Shown: positions 48,276 through 57,778 of the stretch, piece after piece
Layout: each line of letters begins with the position of its first letter
How positions within the stretch are numbered: the stretch's first letter is position 1
Translations under genes and position numbers: made by a program
From: Rhizobium bangladeshense
Lineage (GTDB): Bacteria > Pseudomonadota > Alphaproteobacteria > Rhizobiales > Rhizobiaceae
NCBI RefSeq assembly: GCF_001662075.1
Contig: NZ_LYPL01000011.1
Coordinates: 124,001 to 188,000 of the forward strand
Direction of reading: 5' to 3'
Length of the DNA: 64,000 bases
Notes under the pieces: model-generated
What the model was told of the DNA's origin: nothing
What the model saw: the letters and a program-made list of their open reading frames with translations, nothing else
The model's database searches: none

Positions 48276-49285
48276 TGTCCGCCTGCCGCAGGCTGGGAAA
48301 GTCGCACGGTGACCGGCATGCCCTGGCGCAGATCCGGGCCGGGCTTGTCGATGACGATCCTCAGGCGATAGACGAGATCGGTCCTGAGCTCCGGCGTCTC
48401 CACTGATTTCGGCGTGAATTCGGCAACGGGCGAGATGAAGCCGATCGTTCCCTCGTAGGGCTTCTCCGGCGCCGTATCGGAGGCGACGGAGACCTTCATG
48501 CCGGGGTGGATGCGGCCGAGATCGGGCTCGGCGACATAGCTGCGCACCCAGACGGGCTCGGTCAGGGAGAGCACGAAGACGGTATCGGCCGGCGAGACGA
48601 TCGCGCCGTTCTCGCGCACCCGGGAGAGGATGATGCCATCGTTCGGCGCGCGCAGCTCGGTGTCGGCGAGAGAGGTGCGGGCCGAGGCGAGCGTTGCCTC
48701 GGCGGCCTTCAGCTGGGCGTCGGCGGCGGCGATATCCTCGACGCGCGAGCCTTCCTCAAGCAGTTTCAACGCCTCATTGGCGGACTGGGAGCGGGCGGCG
48801 GCCATTGCCTTTGCGGCGGTCGCCTGATCGAGGCTCGCCTCGGAAATCGTGCCCTGCGGGCGAAGCTGGCGGGCGCGCTCATAGGCGAGGTTGGCATTTT
48901 CAAGATCGGCGAGGCTCTCGTCATAGGCGGCACGCGCCTGGGCGATTTCGGTCGGCCGCGGACCGGCCTTCAGCTTGTCGAGCGTTGCGCGAAGCGCTGC
49001 GGCATTGGCCTCGCCGGAGCGGACGGCGAACTCATAGGGCGCGGCGTCGAGCGTCGCCAGGACCTCGTCCCTCTTGACGACATCGCCCTCGTCGACGCGG
49101 AGTTCGGAGAGGCGGCCGCTGACGCGAAAGCCGAGCGAGACCTGGCGGATATCGACATTGCCGTAAAGGACGAATTCGCGGCGGGCTTCGGGCAGCCAGC
49201 CGAGCTTCTCCGGCACGCCGTACCACCATGCGGCAGCGCCGCCGGCGATAAGGATAAGGATGGCGAAGGGAAAGATGCGTTTCAT
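48272..49285 (-). CDS. HlyD-family adaptor of the ABC-2 exporter (YbhG-like)
   Basis: Membrane fusion protein of 337 residues from the ATG at 49285, which overlaps the tetR stop; the frame is open to 49378 but the extension is unlike the family. An N-terminal anchor (FPFAILILIAGGAAAWWYG), the lipoyl half VDIRQVSLGFRVSGRLSELRVDEGDVVKRDEVLATLD, a coiled coil (about 90-185), then the barrel domain (LRAPNDGIILSRVRENGAIVSPADTVFVL) are seen. It would link the inner-membrane exporter to an outer-membrane channel not encoded here. Confidence 0.88.
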   Translation of the reverse strand: MKRIFPFAILILIAGGAAAWWYGVPEKLGWLPEARREFVLYGNVDIRQVSLGFRVSGRLSELRVDEGDVVKRDEVLATLDAAPYEFAVRSGEANAAALRATLDKLKAGPRPTEIAQARAAYDESLADLENANLAYERARQLRPQGTISEASLDQATAAKAMAAARSQSANEALKLLEEGSRVEDIAAADAQLKAAEATLASARTSLADTELRAPNDGIILSRVRENGAIVSPADTVFVLSLTEPVWVRSYVAEPDLGRIHPGMKVSVASDTAPEKPYEGTIGFISPVAEFTPKSVETPELRTDLVYRLRIVIDKPGPDLRQGMPVTVRLSQPAAGGQ

Positions 49286-49986
49286 GCTGCACCGCCTTTC
49301 GGCTGGCCGATGACATCGGCCAGTTCGGCGGCCAGGCGCCGCAGGATTTCCACCTGCTCGGGGCCAAAGGTCTCCCATTCCATTTGGGCGAGCACGGAAG
49401 CATGGGCGAAGCGGAAGATGAGGATGCTGCCGACGAGATTGAAGGTGCGCAGGCGCACATGTTCGGACGCCGGATCCTCGCGCAGAATGGCGCCGACGAG
49501 CCGGCGACCCATCTCGATCATCGGCCGCATGATGCCCTGATAGACCCGCCTGAAAGCTTCGGTCGGCTCCATCTGCTCTCGGATCAGAAAGCGGGCCCAG
49601 GGTTCGGATTCCTTCGCAACGAAGAGCGTCACCATGGTCTGGAGGACTTCGGTGAGGAAGGCGCGCGCCTGGGCTTCGCCGAGCGGTTCGCCGGCTGCAT
49701 CGAGCGCCATCAGATGCGCGCCGATGCGCGCCCGCATGCCGCTGACATGGGCGTCGATCCGCGTCATCAGATATTCGGCGGTGGCGATGTAGAGGCCTTC
49801 CTTGCTGCCGAAATAATAGGGGATTGCCTGCAGGTTGACGCCGGCGGCCTCGGTCAGCTGGCGGGTCGAAGCGCCATCGAAGCCGTAGCGCCCGAATACG
49901 TCGAGAGCGGCCGTCAGCATCTTCTGGCGCGCGATCTCGGCGCGGGCGGAAGTGGGTGAGTTTTGGGTATCGTTGTTCTCTGTCAT
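49282..49986 (-). CDS. TetR-family regulator (CecR/YbiH-like)
   Basis: Regulator of 234 residues from the ATG at 49986. The HTH is GASTRQLTEAAGVNLQAIPYYFGSKEGLYIATAEYL, and the C-terminal domain (DUF1956/TetR_C-type: ALDAAGEPLGEAQARAFLTEVLQTMVTLFVAKESEPWARFLIREQMEPTEAF) is that of CecR. In E. coli CecR controls the ybh exporter genes; the identical gene order here (regulator, adaptor, ATPase, two permeases, each overlapping or nearly so) supports orthology of the whole operon. Confidence 0.87.
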   Translation of the reverse strand: MTENNDTQNSPTSARAEIARQKMLTAALDVFGRYGFDGASTRQLTEAAGVNLQAIPYYFGSKEGLYIATAEYLMTRIDAHVSGMRARIGAHLMALDAAGEPLGEAQARAFLTEVLQTMVTLFVAKESEPWARFLIREQMEPTEAFRRVYQGIMRPMIEMGRRLVGAILREDPASEHVRLRTFNLVGSILIFRFAHASVLAQMEWETFGPEQVEILRRLAAELADVIGQPKGGAA

Positions 49987-50361
49987 GACGGACTTATAAC
50001 ACCAACGCATAAATCAGTCAATCGAATGATATATTCGTGAACGCTGCGTTTTTTGACGGCAGGGAATTGATCCTTCGAGACAGTGTTAAGGGACGGGAGG
50101 ATTGCCGGGCAGACCAAGCTTTCCTCCTCGGGCAGTCGGGATTTGCCTGGATGCGCCGGCAGGAAAAAGCAAAAGACGCCCGTGCAAACGGACCTCTAGG
50201 GATATGGGTGACTGCTAACAGTGGCGCTGCAGCGTCGCTGATTTCGACGATACTAATCAGTCTGGGCTCGTCCGCCACGGAACGACAATCCCGCTGTTTT
50301 TCTCGTTATACGCTCATTTTTTGACACAAAGCTGCCTTGCTCCTTCCGTATCGCCAGTGCG
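49987..50361. other. Gene-free stretch upstream of the cecR-like operon
   Basis: No gene with support is seen. CGAAT-GATAT-ATTCG (50023-50037) is a palindrome about 40 bases before the tetR start and a possible operator. A TTGACA at 50321-50326 has no clear -10. Confidence 0.35.
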
Positions 50362-50514
50362 ATGCGTATCCAAATCTATATTATCGCGCTCCTGCTGAGC
50401 GCCATTATGTGGTCGATCTCGTTCGACGCGGCGCGAGAATCCTATCATGCTGCCCAGAGTGCGGGATTGATGCCCAATTTGCACATCAACAAAAAGCTGG
50501 ATCGCATTCTGTAG
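50362..50514 (+). CDS. Possible 50-residue membrane peptide
   Basis: A 50-codon frame starts ATG at 50362 (MRIQIYIIALLLSAIMWSIS) and ends at TAG 50512-50514. The first 22 residues form a plausible membrane helix or signal; the rest is polar and ends HINKKLDRIL. No convincing ribosome site precedes it, so this rests on amino-acid character alone. No family recognised. The following bases 50515-50789 hold nothing else. Confidence 0.35.
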   Translation: MRIQIYIIALLLSAIMWSISFDAARESYHAAQSAGLMPNLHINKKLDRIL

Positions 50515-50789
50515 ACTGCGAGCCAGCGTTCACATCATTGGCATTGCATGCTGGTCGCGGCGTCTCGGCCAGCGGAGGCGTTGCCGTGTGTCGGGGCGCT
50601 GTTCGGTCCTCAAATCTTGGAAAGCCGGAGAAAGTCAAATTTCGTAAAATTTGACCGATCCGCTTAAAAGCACTGCAAATCCTGGCGTGTAGAGTGGTCT
50701 CATGAAAGCGGCCGAGGCGTGGACAGACGCGTCGATCGTTTGGAGCCGGCCGGAGTGAAAGCCCGCCGATCCACAAATGGGGACTCGAC

Positions 50790-51104
50790 ATGCATAAAAA
50801 ACTTGCCGCCATCGCCTTGACTTTGACCGTCACTGCCGCTGCCGGACCGGCCTTCGCCATCGGCCCCGCCAGCCTTGCACGCGACCTGATGCACACCTCC
50901 GCCATCGGCCACGCGCCCGAGGTTCCGCTGACGACGCGCGCCGGATTCGTACGGCCGGGTGTTCCCTTCGTTCTGCGCAGTCCGGCGGCGGTCGAAGGCG
51001 AAGATTACCAGCTCAAGACCTATGCGCAGAACCTGACGGTCGTCGTCGACTATATGTTTTCGAAGGCCGTCGAGGCGGTGCAGGCGGCTGCGCTTCTCCG
51101 TTAA
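50790..51104 (+). CDS. Small secreted protein of unknown function
   Basis: Protein of 104 residues with a clear signal peptide (MHKKLAAIALTLTVTAAAGPAFA). The mature 81 residues include TTRAGFVRPGVPFVLRSPAAVEGEDYQLKTYAQNLTVVVDYMF. No domain is recognised and no neighbour suggests a role; it converges on lpsL. A ribosome site is weak (GGGGACTCGAC). Confidence 0.6.
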   Translation: MHKKLAAIALTLTVTAAAGPAFAIGPASLARDLMHTSAIGHAPEVPLTTRAGFVRPGVPFVLRSPAAVEGEDYQLKTYAQNLTVVVDYMFSKAVEAVQAAALLR

Positions 51105-51133
51105 AGCGCGTCGCAGCTTCAAAGCTGCCTGCG

Positions 51134-52150
51134 TCAGGCGTCAAGTTCGCTGCGCGCGTCGAGATACCAGTCGACGAAAGCCTTGACGCCGACCTCCAAG
51201 GTCGTATCCGGCTTGTATCCGGTCAGCGCGACGAGCAGGTCGGGGGCAGCGAAAGTGCGCGGCACGTCGCCCTTCTGCATCGCCAGCATCAGCCGAATCG
51301 CAGGCCGGCCGAGCGTCTTTTCAACCGTCTCGACAAAATCCATCAGGCTGACCGGCTGGCCGCCGCCGATATTGACGACGCGGAAGGGCGCTTGGCGCGA
51401 AAGCGTTTCGACAGCCGCGTCGTCGAGGCGATTTTCCTCGCCGGGCGGAATTGCCGACAATCTGACGATCGCTTCGACGAGATCATCGATATAGGTAAAA
51501 TCACGGCTCATATTGCCTTCGCCGTAGATCTCGATCGGCTGGCCCTCGAGCATGTTCTTGGCGAATTTGAACAGCGCCATGTCGGGCCGGCCCCATGGGC
51601 CATAGACGGTAAAGAAGCGGAAGGCCGTCGTCGGAATCTTGTGAAGATGGGCATAGCTGTGCGCCATTAGTTCCATCGATTTCTTCGTCGCGGCGTAGAT
51701 GGTCAGCGGCTCGTCGGCGCGATCGGTCTCGCGGAAGGGGACGGTCGCATTGGCGCCATAGATCGATGACGTCGAGGCCAGCATCAGATGGCGGACTTCG
51801 ACCCGCCGGGCGATTTCCATGATGTTCCACGAGCCTTCGACGTTCGAATGGATATAGGCTTCAGGATTCTCCAGGCTGTAGCGGACGCCGGCCTGTGCGG
51901 CGAGGTGGATCAGGATGTCGGGATTGGCCGCGAGGACAGCCGCCTCCAACGCCGGCCGGTCCTCGAGCATCGCGATGACCGGTTTGAAGGCCGGAAACTG
52001 GGAGAGGGCCGCATGGCGCATCTCCTTGAGCTTGACGTTGTAATAGGGTGTGAGGCCGTCGAAGCCCGTTACCTCATGCCCCTCCTGCAGCAGGCGCCTG
52101 GCCAGATGAAAACCGATGAAACCGGCCGTCCCTGTAATGAAGTAGCGCAT
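51134..52150 (-). CDS. lpsL: UDP-glucuronate 4-epimerase (LpsL-type)
   Basis: Extended SDR epimerase of 338 residues from the ATG at 52150 (site AAGGTGGGA); the frame runs on to 52267. The NAD motif is TGTAGFIGFHLARRLL, the active site pairs the serine of LASTSSIYG with YAATK (Y-x3-K), and LTIYAATKKSMELMAHSYAHL matches UDP-GlcA epimerases. It makes UDP-galacturonate for the LPS core and other surface polysaccharides. It would use UDP-GlcA from RkpK, encoded at 61.5-62.8 kb. Confidence 0.88.
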   Translation of the reverse strand: MRYFITGTAGFIGFHLARRLLQEGHEVTGFDGLTPYYNVKLKEMRHAALSQFPAFKPVIAMLEDRPALEAAVLAANPDILIHLAAQAGVRYSLENPEAYIHSNVEGSWNIMEIARRVEVRHLMLASTSSIYGANATVPFRETDRADEPLTIYAATKKSMELMAHSYAHLHKIPTTAFRFFTVYGPWGRPDMALFKFAKNMLEGQPIEIYGEGNMSRDFTYIDDLVEAIVRLSAIPPGEENRLDDAAVETLSRQAPFRVVNIGGGQPVSLMDFVETVEKTLGRPAIRLMLAMQKGDVPRTFAAPDLLVALTGYKPDTTLEVGVKAFVDWYLDARSELDA

Positions 52151-52421
52151 TCCCACCTTTTCTTGGCCCCTGCCGACGGCAAAGAGCCGATTCCGTATCG
52201 CGTGACCCCCCTTACAAGATAAGAAGAGGCCGAGTCGATAGGTCTTTAAGGGAGAAGGCTGCGACACCTATGCGGGTTTCACGGGCGTCGGCGCGGACTG
52301 CTTGGCGGATGCCATCGATTTTGCTCATCTGCCGGGATGAGCTTCGATCGTTATGCTGCGTTGCAACATGGCGGCCTGCATGTTATGCCCGCCCAGTCGT
52401 CGGCAAGTGGAATCAGGATCG

Positions 52422-53372
52422 ATGCGAGATATAATCTATTGGATTCTCTGCGCATTTCTGACTCTTGCCATTGCCATCGTGTCGCTGCGCTATATCACGA
52501 ACTTCTGGCTGTTGTCGTTTGTCTACAGCTTTCAGATTCATCTCGGGATCATCTTTGTTGCCGCTAGTCTCGTCATTCTGGCAATCAAGAGGCAGATCTT
52601 CGGCCTGGTTCTTCTGCTCGCCTCGCTTTTTCTCACCGCTCACGGTTTCGTCATGCTGCGCGAATTTGCACAGGATGACCAGCGGACGGGTGCCGCGCCG
52701 CTTTTCCGTCTGATCTCTTTCAACGTCGCGATCGACAATTGGAAGAACTCGACGGCCATCGCCGATATGGTGATTGCTTCGAACGCCGATATCGTCAATT
52801 TGCTGGAAGCCAAGCCGCTGACATTCCATCTGCAGCGATTGTTCAAGGCCTATCCCTACCATATCGGCTGCGACAACGGCAAAGATAGCTGTGATACGCT
52901 GGTCCTGTCCAAACGGCCGTTCGTGATGCGGCAGGTCGCAAGTATTGGCAGTCTCAGGAAAGACAGGCTGGTCGTCTCAAGCGTCGACTTCGGCGGCCAA
53001 GTCATCAATCTCGTGTCGGCGCATCTGTCCAAACCCTATTACGACGACTACCAGATGGGCGAACTGGACGACCTCGGCAAGGCGCTCCGTTCGCTCTCCG
53101 GCCCTCTGGTGCTTTCCGGCGACTTCAATTCGTCGGCGATCGCGCCCAGCATCCAGGGTCTTCTCCGCGAACAGAACCTCAAGACGCTTGCACCTGAACC
53201 GGCGACATGGCCAATCGCTGCCGGCGCCTTGGGGATCGCCATCGACCACATATTCGCGCGGGCGCCGCTTCGCCTGATCTCACTCAAACGTCTCGACGAC
53301 AATCTCGGCTCGAACCATTCAGGTCTGATCGCCGAATTCGCGCTCGATCAGGAAACTTCACCGGTGAGGTGA
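52422..53372 (+). CDS. Membrane-anchored endonuclease/exonuclease/phosphatase-family protein
   Basis: Protein of 316 residues from the ATG at 52422 (site AGGA). Three hydrophobic helices (about 4-25, 30-55, 58-78) precede an EEP domain. Its motifs are LISFNVAIDN (N for metal), VNLLEAKPL (E), the VNLVSAHLSKP histidine, LSGDFNSS (D-x-N) and the final SNHSGLIAEFA (H). All catalytic positions appear present. Proteins of this plan are common in rhizobia; substrate could be a phosphodiester in the periplasm, but this is not shown. Confidence 0.8.
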   Translation: MRDIIYWILCAFLTLAIAIVSLRYITNFWLLSFVYSFQIHLGIIFVAASLVILAIKRQIFGLVLLLASLFLTAHGFVMLREFAQDDQRTGAAPLFRLISFNVAIDNWKNSTAIADMVIASNADIVNLLEAKPLTFHLQRLFKAYPYHIGCDNGKDSCDTLVLSKRPFVMRQVASIGSLRKDRLVVSSVDFGGQVINLVSAHLSKPYYDDYQMGELDDLGKALRSLSGPLVLSGDFNSSAIAPSIQGLLREQNLKTLAPEPATWPIAAGALGIAIDHIFARAPLRLISLKRLDDNLGSNHSGLIAEFALDQETSPVR

Positions 53373-53385
53373 CGCATGCCGCAAG

Positions 53386-53691
53386 TCAGAATCTCGTTCG
53401 GCCGCCTTTCCGGTCGATCATCTGGAAGGTCTTGCCATCGGTTTTCACGCTGACGCAATCCTTCGACTTATTGGGAAACAGAACGCAGACCTGGCCGTTT
53501 TCTATCTTGTAGCCATTCTCGTTGCCCTCGCGATATTCGTAGCCGTTGCTGCTTTCTTTCAGCTCCGCCGTGCCCGGCAAGTGCTGGCGAATTTCGGTCT
53601 CGCTGGCAGCGCGCATATTCGCGGTCTGGGCGAACGCCGTAGCGGGCAGCATGAGTGAAAGAAATCCGGCGAGGGCGGGCAGGATACGCAT
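53386..53691 (-). CDS. Small secreted protein of unknown function
   Basis: Protein of 101 residues with a signal peptide (MRILPALAGFLSLMLPATAFAQ). The mature part (about 79 residues) contains SSNGYEYREGNENGYKIENGQVCVLFPNKSKDCVSVKTDGK, with two cysteines that may pair. The pattern resembles small rhizobial periplasmic proteins with a repeated Tyr/Gly beta-hairpin. No function is recognised. It converges on the EEP gene with only 13 bases between the stops. Confidence 0.65.
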   Translation of the reverse strand: MRILPALAGFLSLMLPATAFAQTANMRAASETEIRQHLPGTAELKESSNGYEYREGNENGYKIENGQVCVLFPNKSKDCVSVKTDGKTFQMIDRKGGRTRF

Positions 53692-53825
53692 CAGGGGATA
53701 TCTCCGGTCATGTCTGTCGGCATCCTCATTCTACGAGAACCCCGTGAGGAAATTCAACAGCAATGCTGATCGAGCGGAACCGGCGGCGAGTTGTCGTGTG
53801 CCCGCCAGCCGTTGCAAAGCCGGCC

Positions 53826-55253
53826 TTACGTTCTTCCGAACTCGTCGACAATGCGGATGATGTCGTCCTCGCCGAGATAGGAGCCCGTCTGTACCTCGAT
53901 GAGTTCGAGGAGGATTTTGCCGGGGTTGGCGAGACGATGGACTTCGCCGAGCGGAATGTAGACGCTTTCGTTCTCGCGCAGCATGCGCACATTCTCACCA
54001 ACCGTCACTTCGGCCGTTCCCTTGACGACGACCCAGTGTTCGGAGCGGTGGTGGTGTTTTTGCAGCGAAAGCTTCTTGCCGGGCGTCACGAAGATGCGCT
54101 TCACTTGAAAGCGATCGCCGTTGAAGATGGAGGTATAGCCGCCCCAGGGGCGGTAGGACGTCGGATGCGTTTCGGTGAACTTCGCTGTCGCCGAAGAGGA
54201 AGCCAGCATCTTGACCAATTGTCCGACATTCTGGCTGTCCTTGAGCCGTCCGACGTAGACGGCGTCCTCGCTGGCGATGACGGCGACATCCTCCATGCCC
54301 TGGACGGCAAGATGCACGCCATGGGTCATGACCAGCGAATTACGGGTATTGACCACGGTCGTATTGGCCGCCGCGACATTGCCGTTATCGTCGCGTTTCC
54401 CCGATTTCCACACGGCATCCCAGCTGCCCATATCAGACCAGCGGAACGGCGAGGGGACGACCGCAGCCTTCGAAGTCTTTTCCATGATCGCATAATCGAT
54501 CGATATGTCAGGGCTCTTGGCGAAATGGTCGGCATCGAGACGGGTGAAGTCGAGATCGCGGCTTGCCTTGGAAACAGCCTTGCTTGCGGCTTTGAGCACC
54601 TCCGGTGCATATTCCTGAAGTTCGGCAAGAAGTTCCGTTACCGGGAACATGAAGATGCCCGAATTCCAGTAAAAGCCGCCGTCGGCGAGCATCCGCTGGG
54701 CTTCTTCCAGCGCCGGTTTCTCGACGAAGCGGGTCACCTTGTGAGCGCCGTTCTCCAGCGCGTCGCCAATCTCGATATAGCCGTAACCCGTCGCCGGTTC
54801 GGTCGGGTTTATGCCGAAGGTGACAAGCCTGCCGTCGGCAGCCGCCTCGCGGGCGATGCGGATACAGTCGAAATAGCTTTTATCGGCGAGAATCTCGTGA
54901 TCCGAAGCGAGCATCTGGATGATGGCATTCTTGCCGAAAAGATCGGCGGCCAGCGTCGCTGCGGCAGCGACCGCCGCGGCAGTGTTGCGGGCAACCGGTT
55001 CGAGCAGGACGGCGGCGAGCGGACGGGCGAGCTCGCGCGCCTGCTCGGCGACCAGAAAGCGGAAGTCTTCATTGGTGACGACGATCGGGGCTTCATAGAG
55101 CTCGGGATCGGAAACGCGATCGAGCGTATCCTGAAATAGCGTCTTATCGCCGACGAACTGGATGAATTGTTTCGGCGCGGTGGCGCGGGAAAGCGGCCAG
55201 AGGCGCGTGCCTTTGCCACCGGCCATGATCACGGGAACGATTTTCTGCGTCAT
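53826..55253 (-). CDS. manC: Mannose-1-phosphate guanylyltransferase / mannose-6-phosphate isomerase
   Basis: Bifunctional protein of 475 residues making GDP-mannose. The N-terminal nucleotidyltransferase has PVIMAGGKGTRLWPLSR (about 7-23) and the FVEKP motif. The C-terminal cupin-type isomerase domain has KKLSLQKHHHRSEHWVVVKGTAEVT (metal histidines). It lies 39 bases downstream of the phosphomannomutase gene; the pair converts Fru-6-P to GDP-Man for LPS and other glycans. In rhizobia the same genes are also called noeJ and noeK. Confidence 0.92.
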   Translation of the reverse strand: MTQKIVPVIMAGGKGTRLWPLSRATAPKQFIQFVGDKTLFQDTLDRVSDPELYEAPIVVTNEDFRFLVAEQARELARPLAAVLLEPVARNTAAAVAAAATLAADLFGKNAIIQMLASDHEILADKSYFDCIRIAREAAADGRLVTFGINPTEPATGYGYIEIGDALENGAHKVTRFVEKPALEEAQRMLADGGFYWNSGIFMFPVTELLAELQEYAPEVLKAASKAVSKASRDLDFTRLDADHFAKSPDISIDYAIMEKTSKAAVVPSPFRWSDMGSWDAVWKSGKRDDNGNVAAANTTVVNTRNSLVMTHGVHLAVQGMEDVAVIASEDAVYVGRLKDSQNVGQLVKMLASSSATAKFTETHPTSYRPWGGYTSIFNGDRFQVKRIFVTPGKKLSLQKHHHRSEHWVVVKGTAEVTVGENVRMLRENESVYIPLGEVHRLANPGKILLELIEVQTGSYLGEDDIIRIVDEFGRT

Positions 55254-55292
55254 AGGCGTGTTCCTTGAAATAAACGGCTTATTCGTCGCATG

Positions 55293-56717
55293 TTAGCGGG
55301 CGGCTGCCCAGCCTCTTATTCTGTCGAGCCCGCTGTGCAGCAGGGCGAGGGCGGCGGATTCGCTCCCTGCCTCCACGTAGCAGCGCATTTCCGGCGCATT
55401 GCCGGACGGGCGGAAATGGATGATGCCGCCATCTCTCAGTGTAACCCGAAGCCCATCGATATCGGATTTTGTCGCTACCGCGCCGATCGGCTGCAGGAAA
55501 GAGGCAAGGTTTTCATCCGAGGCGCGCAGATATTCCATCAATGCCGCGCTCGTCTCGACGGGGAAATTCTCCAGACGATCGGCGGCGGCAAAGGGCAGCT
55601 TATAGGAGGCGGCAATGACAGAAAGCGGTTGCCTGCGGGCGGCCGCCAGTGACAGGATTGCTAGCAGGGGAATGAAACAATCACGCGTCGGCAATGCGCG
55701 CAGGTTCTGGCCATTGACATCGAAGGTGGTTGCCGTCAGCAGACCACCATTGGCTTCAAAGCCCATGACGTGATCGTCGCCGGCGGCCACTGCCTCTTCC
55801 ATGCCTGATATGACGAAGGGTGAACCGACACGCGTGCGCCTGATGGCGAAAGTGCCTGCGGCCTCGATGCCGGAATTGGAGGTCACGGGCGTCACCACCG
55901 TTCGGGCTCGCAAGAAGTTGGCTGCCACAAGGCCGAGAAAGTCGCCGCGCAAGGGCGTGCCGGTTTCATCCGCGACCAGGGGGCGGTCGCCGTCGCCGTC
56001 GGTCGAAACGATTGCATCGAATTTATGCTCGGAGACCCAGCGCCTCATCAGCGCGATCGTCTCGTCGGAAACGGCTTCGGTGTCGACCGGTATGAAACTC
56101 TCCGAACGGCCGAGGGCGATGATCTCGGCACTGTAATGGGCGAGAACGTCGATCAGGAGGTCGCGAGCGACCGTGCTGTGCTGGTAGACGCCGATCTTCA
56201 GCCCGGAGAGCGCACCTTGCGGAAGCAGGGCCGCATTGCGTTCGAAAAACAGCTGCCGGCAGATCGCCTCATGATCTTCTACCTTGGCCGGCGCCTCGAC
56301 CAGGGCTTTGCCGCTTCGTTCGATCTCGGCTGCCTGTGCGATGATCGCCGCCTCGTCTGATTTGTCGATCTCGCCGTCCGGGCGATAGAATTTAATGCCG
56401 TTACGGTCTGCCGGGATATGCGAGCCCGTGACCATCAGGCAGGCGGCCTTGCTTTCGAGGCCATAAAGGGCGAGGGCCGGGGTCGGCACATTGCCGCAGT
56501 CGAAGACACGGAAACCGAGTGCCGTCAGCGCACCGGCGCAGTTCGCCGAGATTTCAGGGCTTGAATCCCGAAAGTCGCGTCCGATCAGAATGACGTCGCC
56601 GGCCCGTGCCTTGCCGGTCTCCAGCAGATATTTGCCGAACGCGGTGGCGTAGAGGGCGGAGGCGCGTCCCTTGAGTTCGACGGAAAGTCCGCGAAGGCCG
56701 CTCGTGCCGAATTTCAT
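55293..56717 (-). CDS. manB: Phosphomannomutase
   Basis: Phosphohexomutase of 474 residues from the ATG at 56717; the frame extends to 56885 without family likeness. Start MKFGTSGLRGLSVEL; phosphoserine loop VTGSHIPADRNGIKFY; metal loop STDGDGDRPLV; sugar loop FEANGGLLT; phosphate loop RPSGNAPEMRCYVE. All four loops are complete. It turns Man-6-P into Man-1-P for the guanylyltransferase encoded directly downstream. Confidence 0.92.
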   Translation of the reverse strand: MKFGTSGLRGLSVELKGRASALYATAFGKYLLETGKARAGDVILIGRDFRDSSPEISANCAGALTALGFRVFDCGNVPTPALALYGLESKAACLMVTGSHIPADRNGIKFYRPDGEIDKSDEAAIIAQAAEIERSGKALVEAPAKVEDHEAICRQLFFERNAALLPQGALSGLKIGVYQHSTVARDLLIDVLAHYSAEIIALGRSESFIPVDTEAVSDETIALMRRWVSEHKFDAIVSTDGDGDRPLVADETGTPLRGDFLGLVAANFLRARTVVTPVTSNSGIEAAGTFAIRRTRVGSPFVISGMEEAVAAGDDHVMGFEANGGLLTATTFDVNGQNLRALPTRDCFIPLLAILSLAAARRQPLSVIAASYKLPFAAADRLENFPVETSAALMEYLRASDENLASFLQPIGAVATKSDIDGLRVTLRDGGIIHFRPSGNAPEMRCYVEAGSESAALALLHSGLDRIRGWAAAR

Positions 56718-56942
56718 GTGAAGACAAGCTCCGATTGTCACGATCAAAGTTCTACTCAGCCCGCCAGCCGGCGTAAATACCGAAGCAGGCTTATAGTTAA
56801 ACACGGACGGTGAAGTCACCAACAAGGTTTGCGCCCACTCGCCAGGTTTCGATGGTCGCCGCGAGACCGACAGCCATTGCGGCATCAGCCTATTTTGTTA
56901 GAACCGTGTATCCATTGTTTGTCCCATATCGAAGGTTTGCCG

Positions 56943-57644
56943 ATGAGCGATACATCCGTCAGTCTCGAGGAGAGCTGGAAGTCCGCCCTCGAGGGGGAGT
57001 TCTCAAGCCCCTACATGCAGCAGCTCAAATCCTTCCTGGTCGCGCAGAAGCAGGTCGGAAAACGGATATTTCCCAAAGGCAGCGAATATTTCCGTGCTCT
57101 TGACCTGACACCGATCGCCAACGTCAAGGCCGTCATCCTCGGTCAGGATCCCTATCACGGGCTAGGGCAGGCGCATGGATTATGTTTCAGCGTCCGGCCG
57201 GGCGTGCGCATACCGCCCTCGCTCGTCAATATCTACAAGGAGATGGAGGCGGATCTTGGTATAGTGCCGGCGCGTCACGGTTTTCTCGAGCATTGGGCGC
57301 GGCAGGGCGTGCTGCTGCTGAACAGCGTGCTGACAGTCGAGGAAGGACAGGCGGCTGCCCATCAGGGCAAGGGGTGGGAACGCTTCACCGATGCCGTCAT
57401 CCGCAAGGTCAACGACGAATGCGAATCCGTCGTCTTCATGCTCTGGGGTTCTTATGCCCAGCGCAAGGCCGCCTTCGTCGATACGGCGCGGCATATGGTG
57501 CTCAAAGCGCCGCATCCGTCGCCGCTTTCGGCCCATAATGGCTTTTTTGGCTGCAAGCATTTTTCCAAGGCGAATGCCTTCCTGCAGTCCCGCGGGCGCG
57601 CACCGATCGACTGGCAGTTGCCGGTCGATCCTCACGGCTCTTAA
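56943..57644 (+). CDS. ung: Uracil-DNA glycosylase
   Basis: Base-excision repair enzyme of 233 residues from the ATG at 56943 (site GAAGG). The catalytic water-activating D69 is in GQDPYHG (67-73). The uracil pocket phenylalanine lies in LCFSV, and the minor-groove loop HPSPLS carries H191. The frame is open upstream to 56829 but the family start is MSDTS. No operon partner is evident; the next gene starts 134 bases on. Confidence 0.93.
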   Translation: MSDTSVSLEESWKSALEGEFSSPYMQQLKSFLVAQKQVGKRIFPKGSEYFRALDLTPIANVKAVILGQDPYHGLGQAHGLCFSVRPGVRIPPSLVNIYKEMEADLGIVPARHGFLEHWARQGVLLLNSVLTVEEGQAAAHQGKGWERFTDAVIRKVNDECESVVFMLWGSYAQRKAAFVDTARHMVLKAPHPSPLSAHNGFFGCKHFSKANAFLQSRGRAPIDWQLPVDPHGS

Positions 57645-57778
57645 GTGAACGCACTTGGATCAGCGTTCACAAAAAAGAGACAATGCGTTTTGGTCTGGAC
57701 GTCTATACCGGAGGCCTGACCGAGCGCATTTATGATCCATCGAAAGCCCGCAAGCGGCGGGCGAGAAAGGGGTCTCAC

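Noticed and set aside
50279..50309. GGAAC...CGTT pair upstream of the small ORF
   Set aside because: The spacing is 20 bases, outside the 16-17 accepted by EcfG-type sigma factors.
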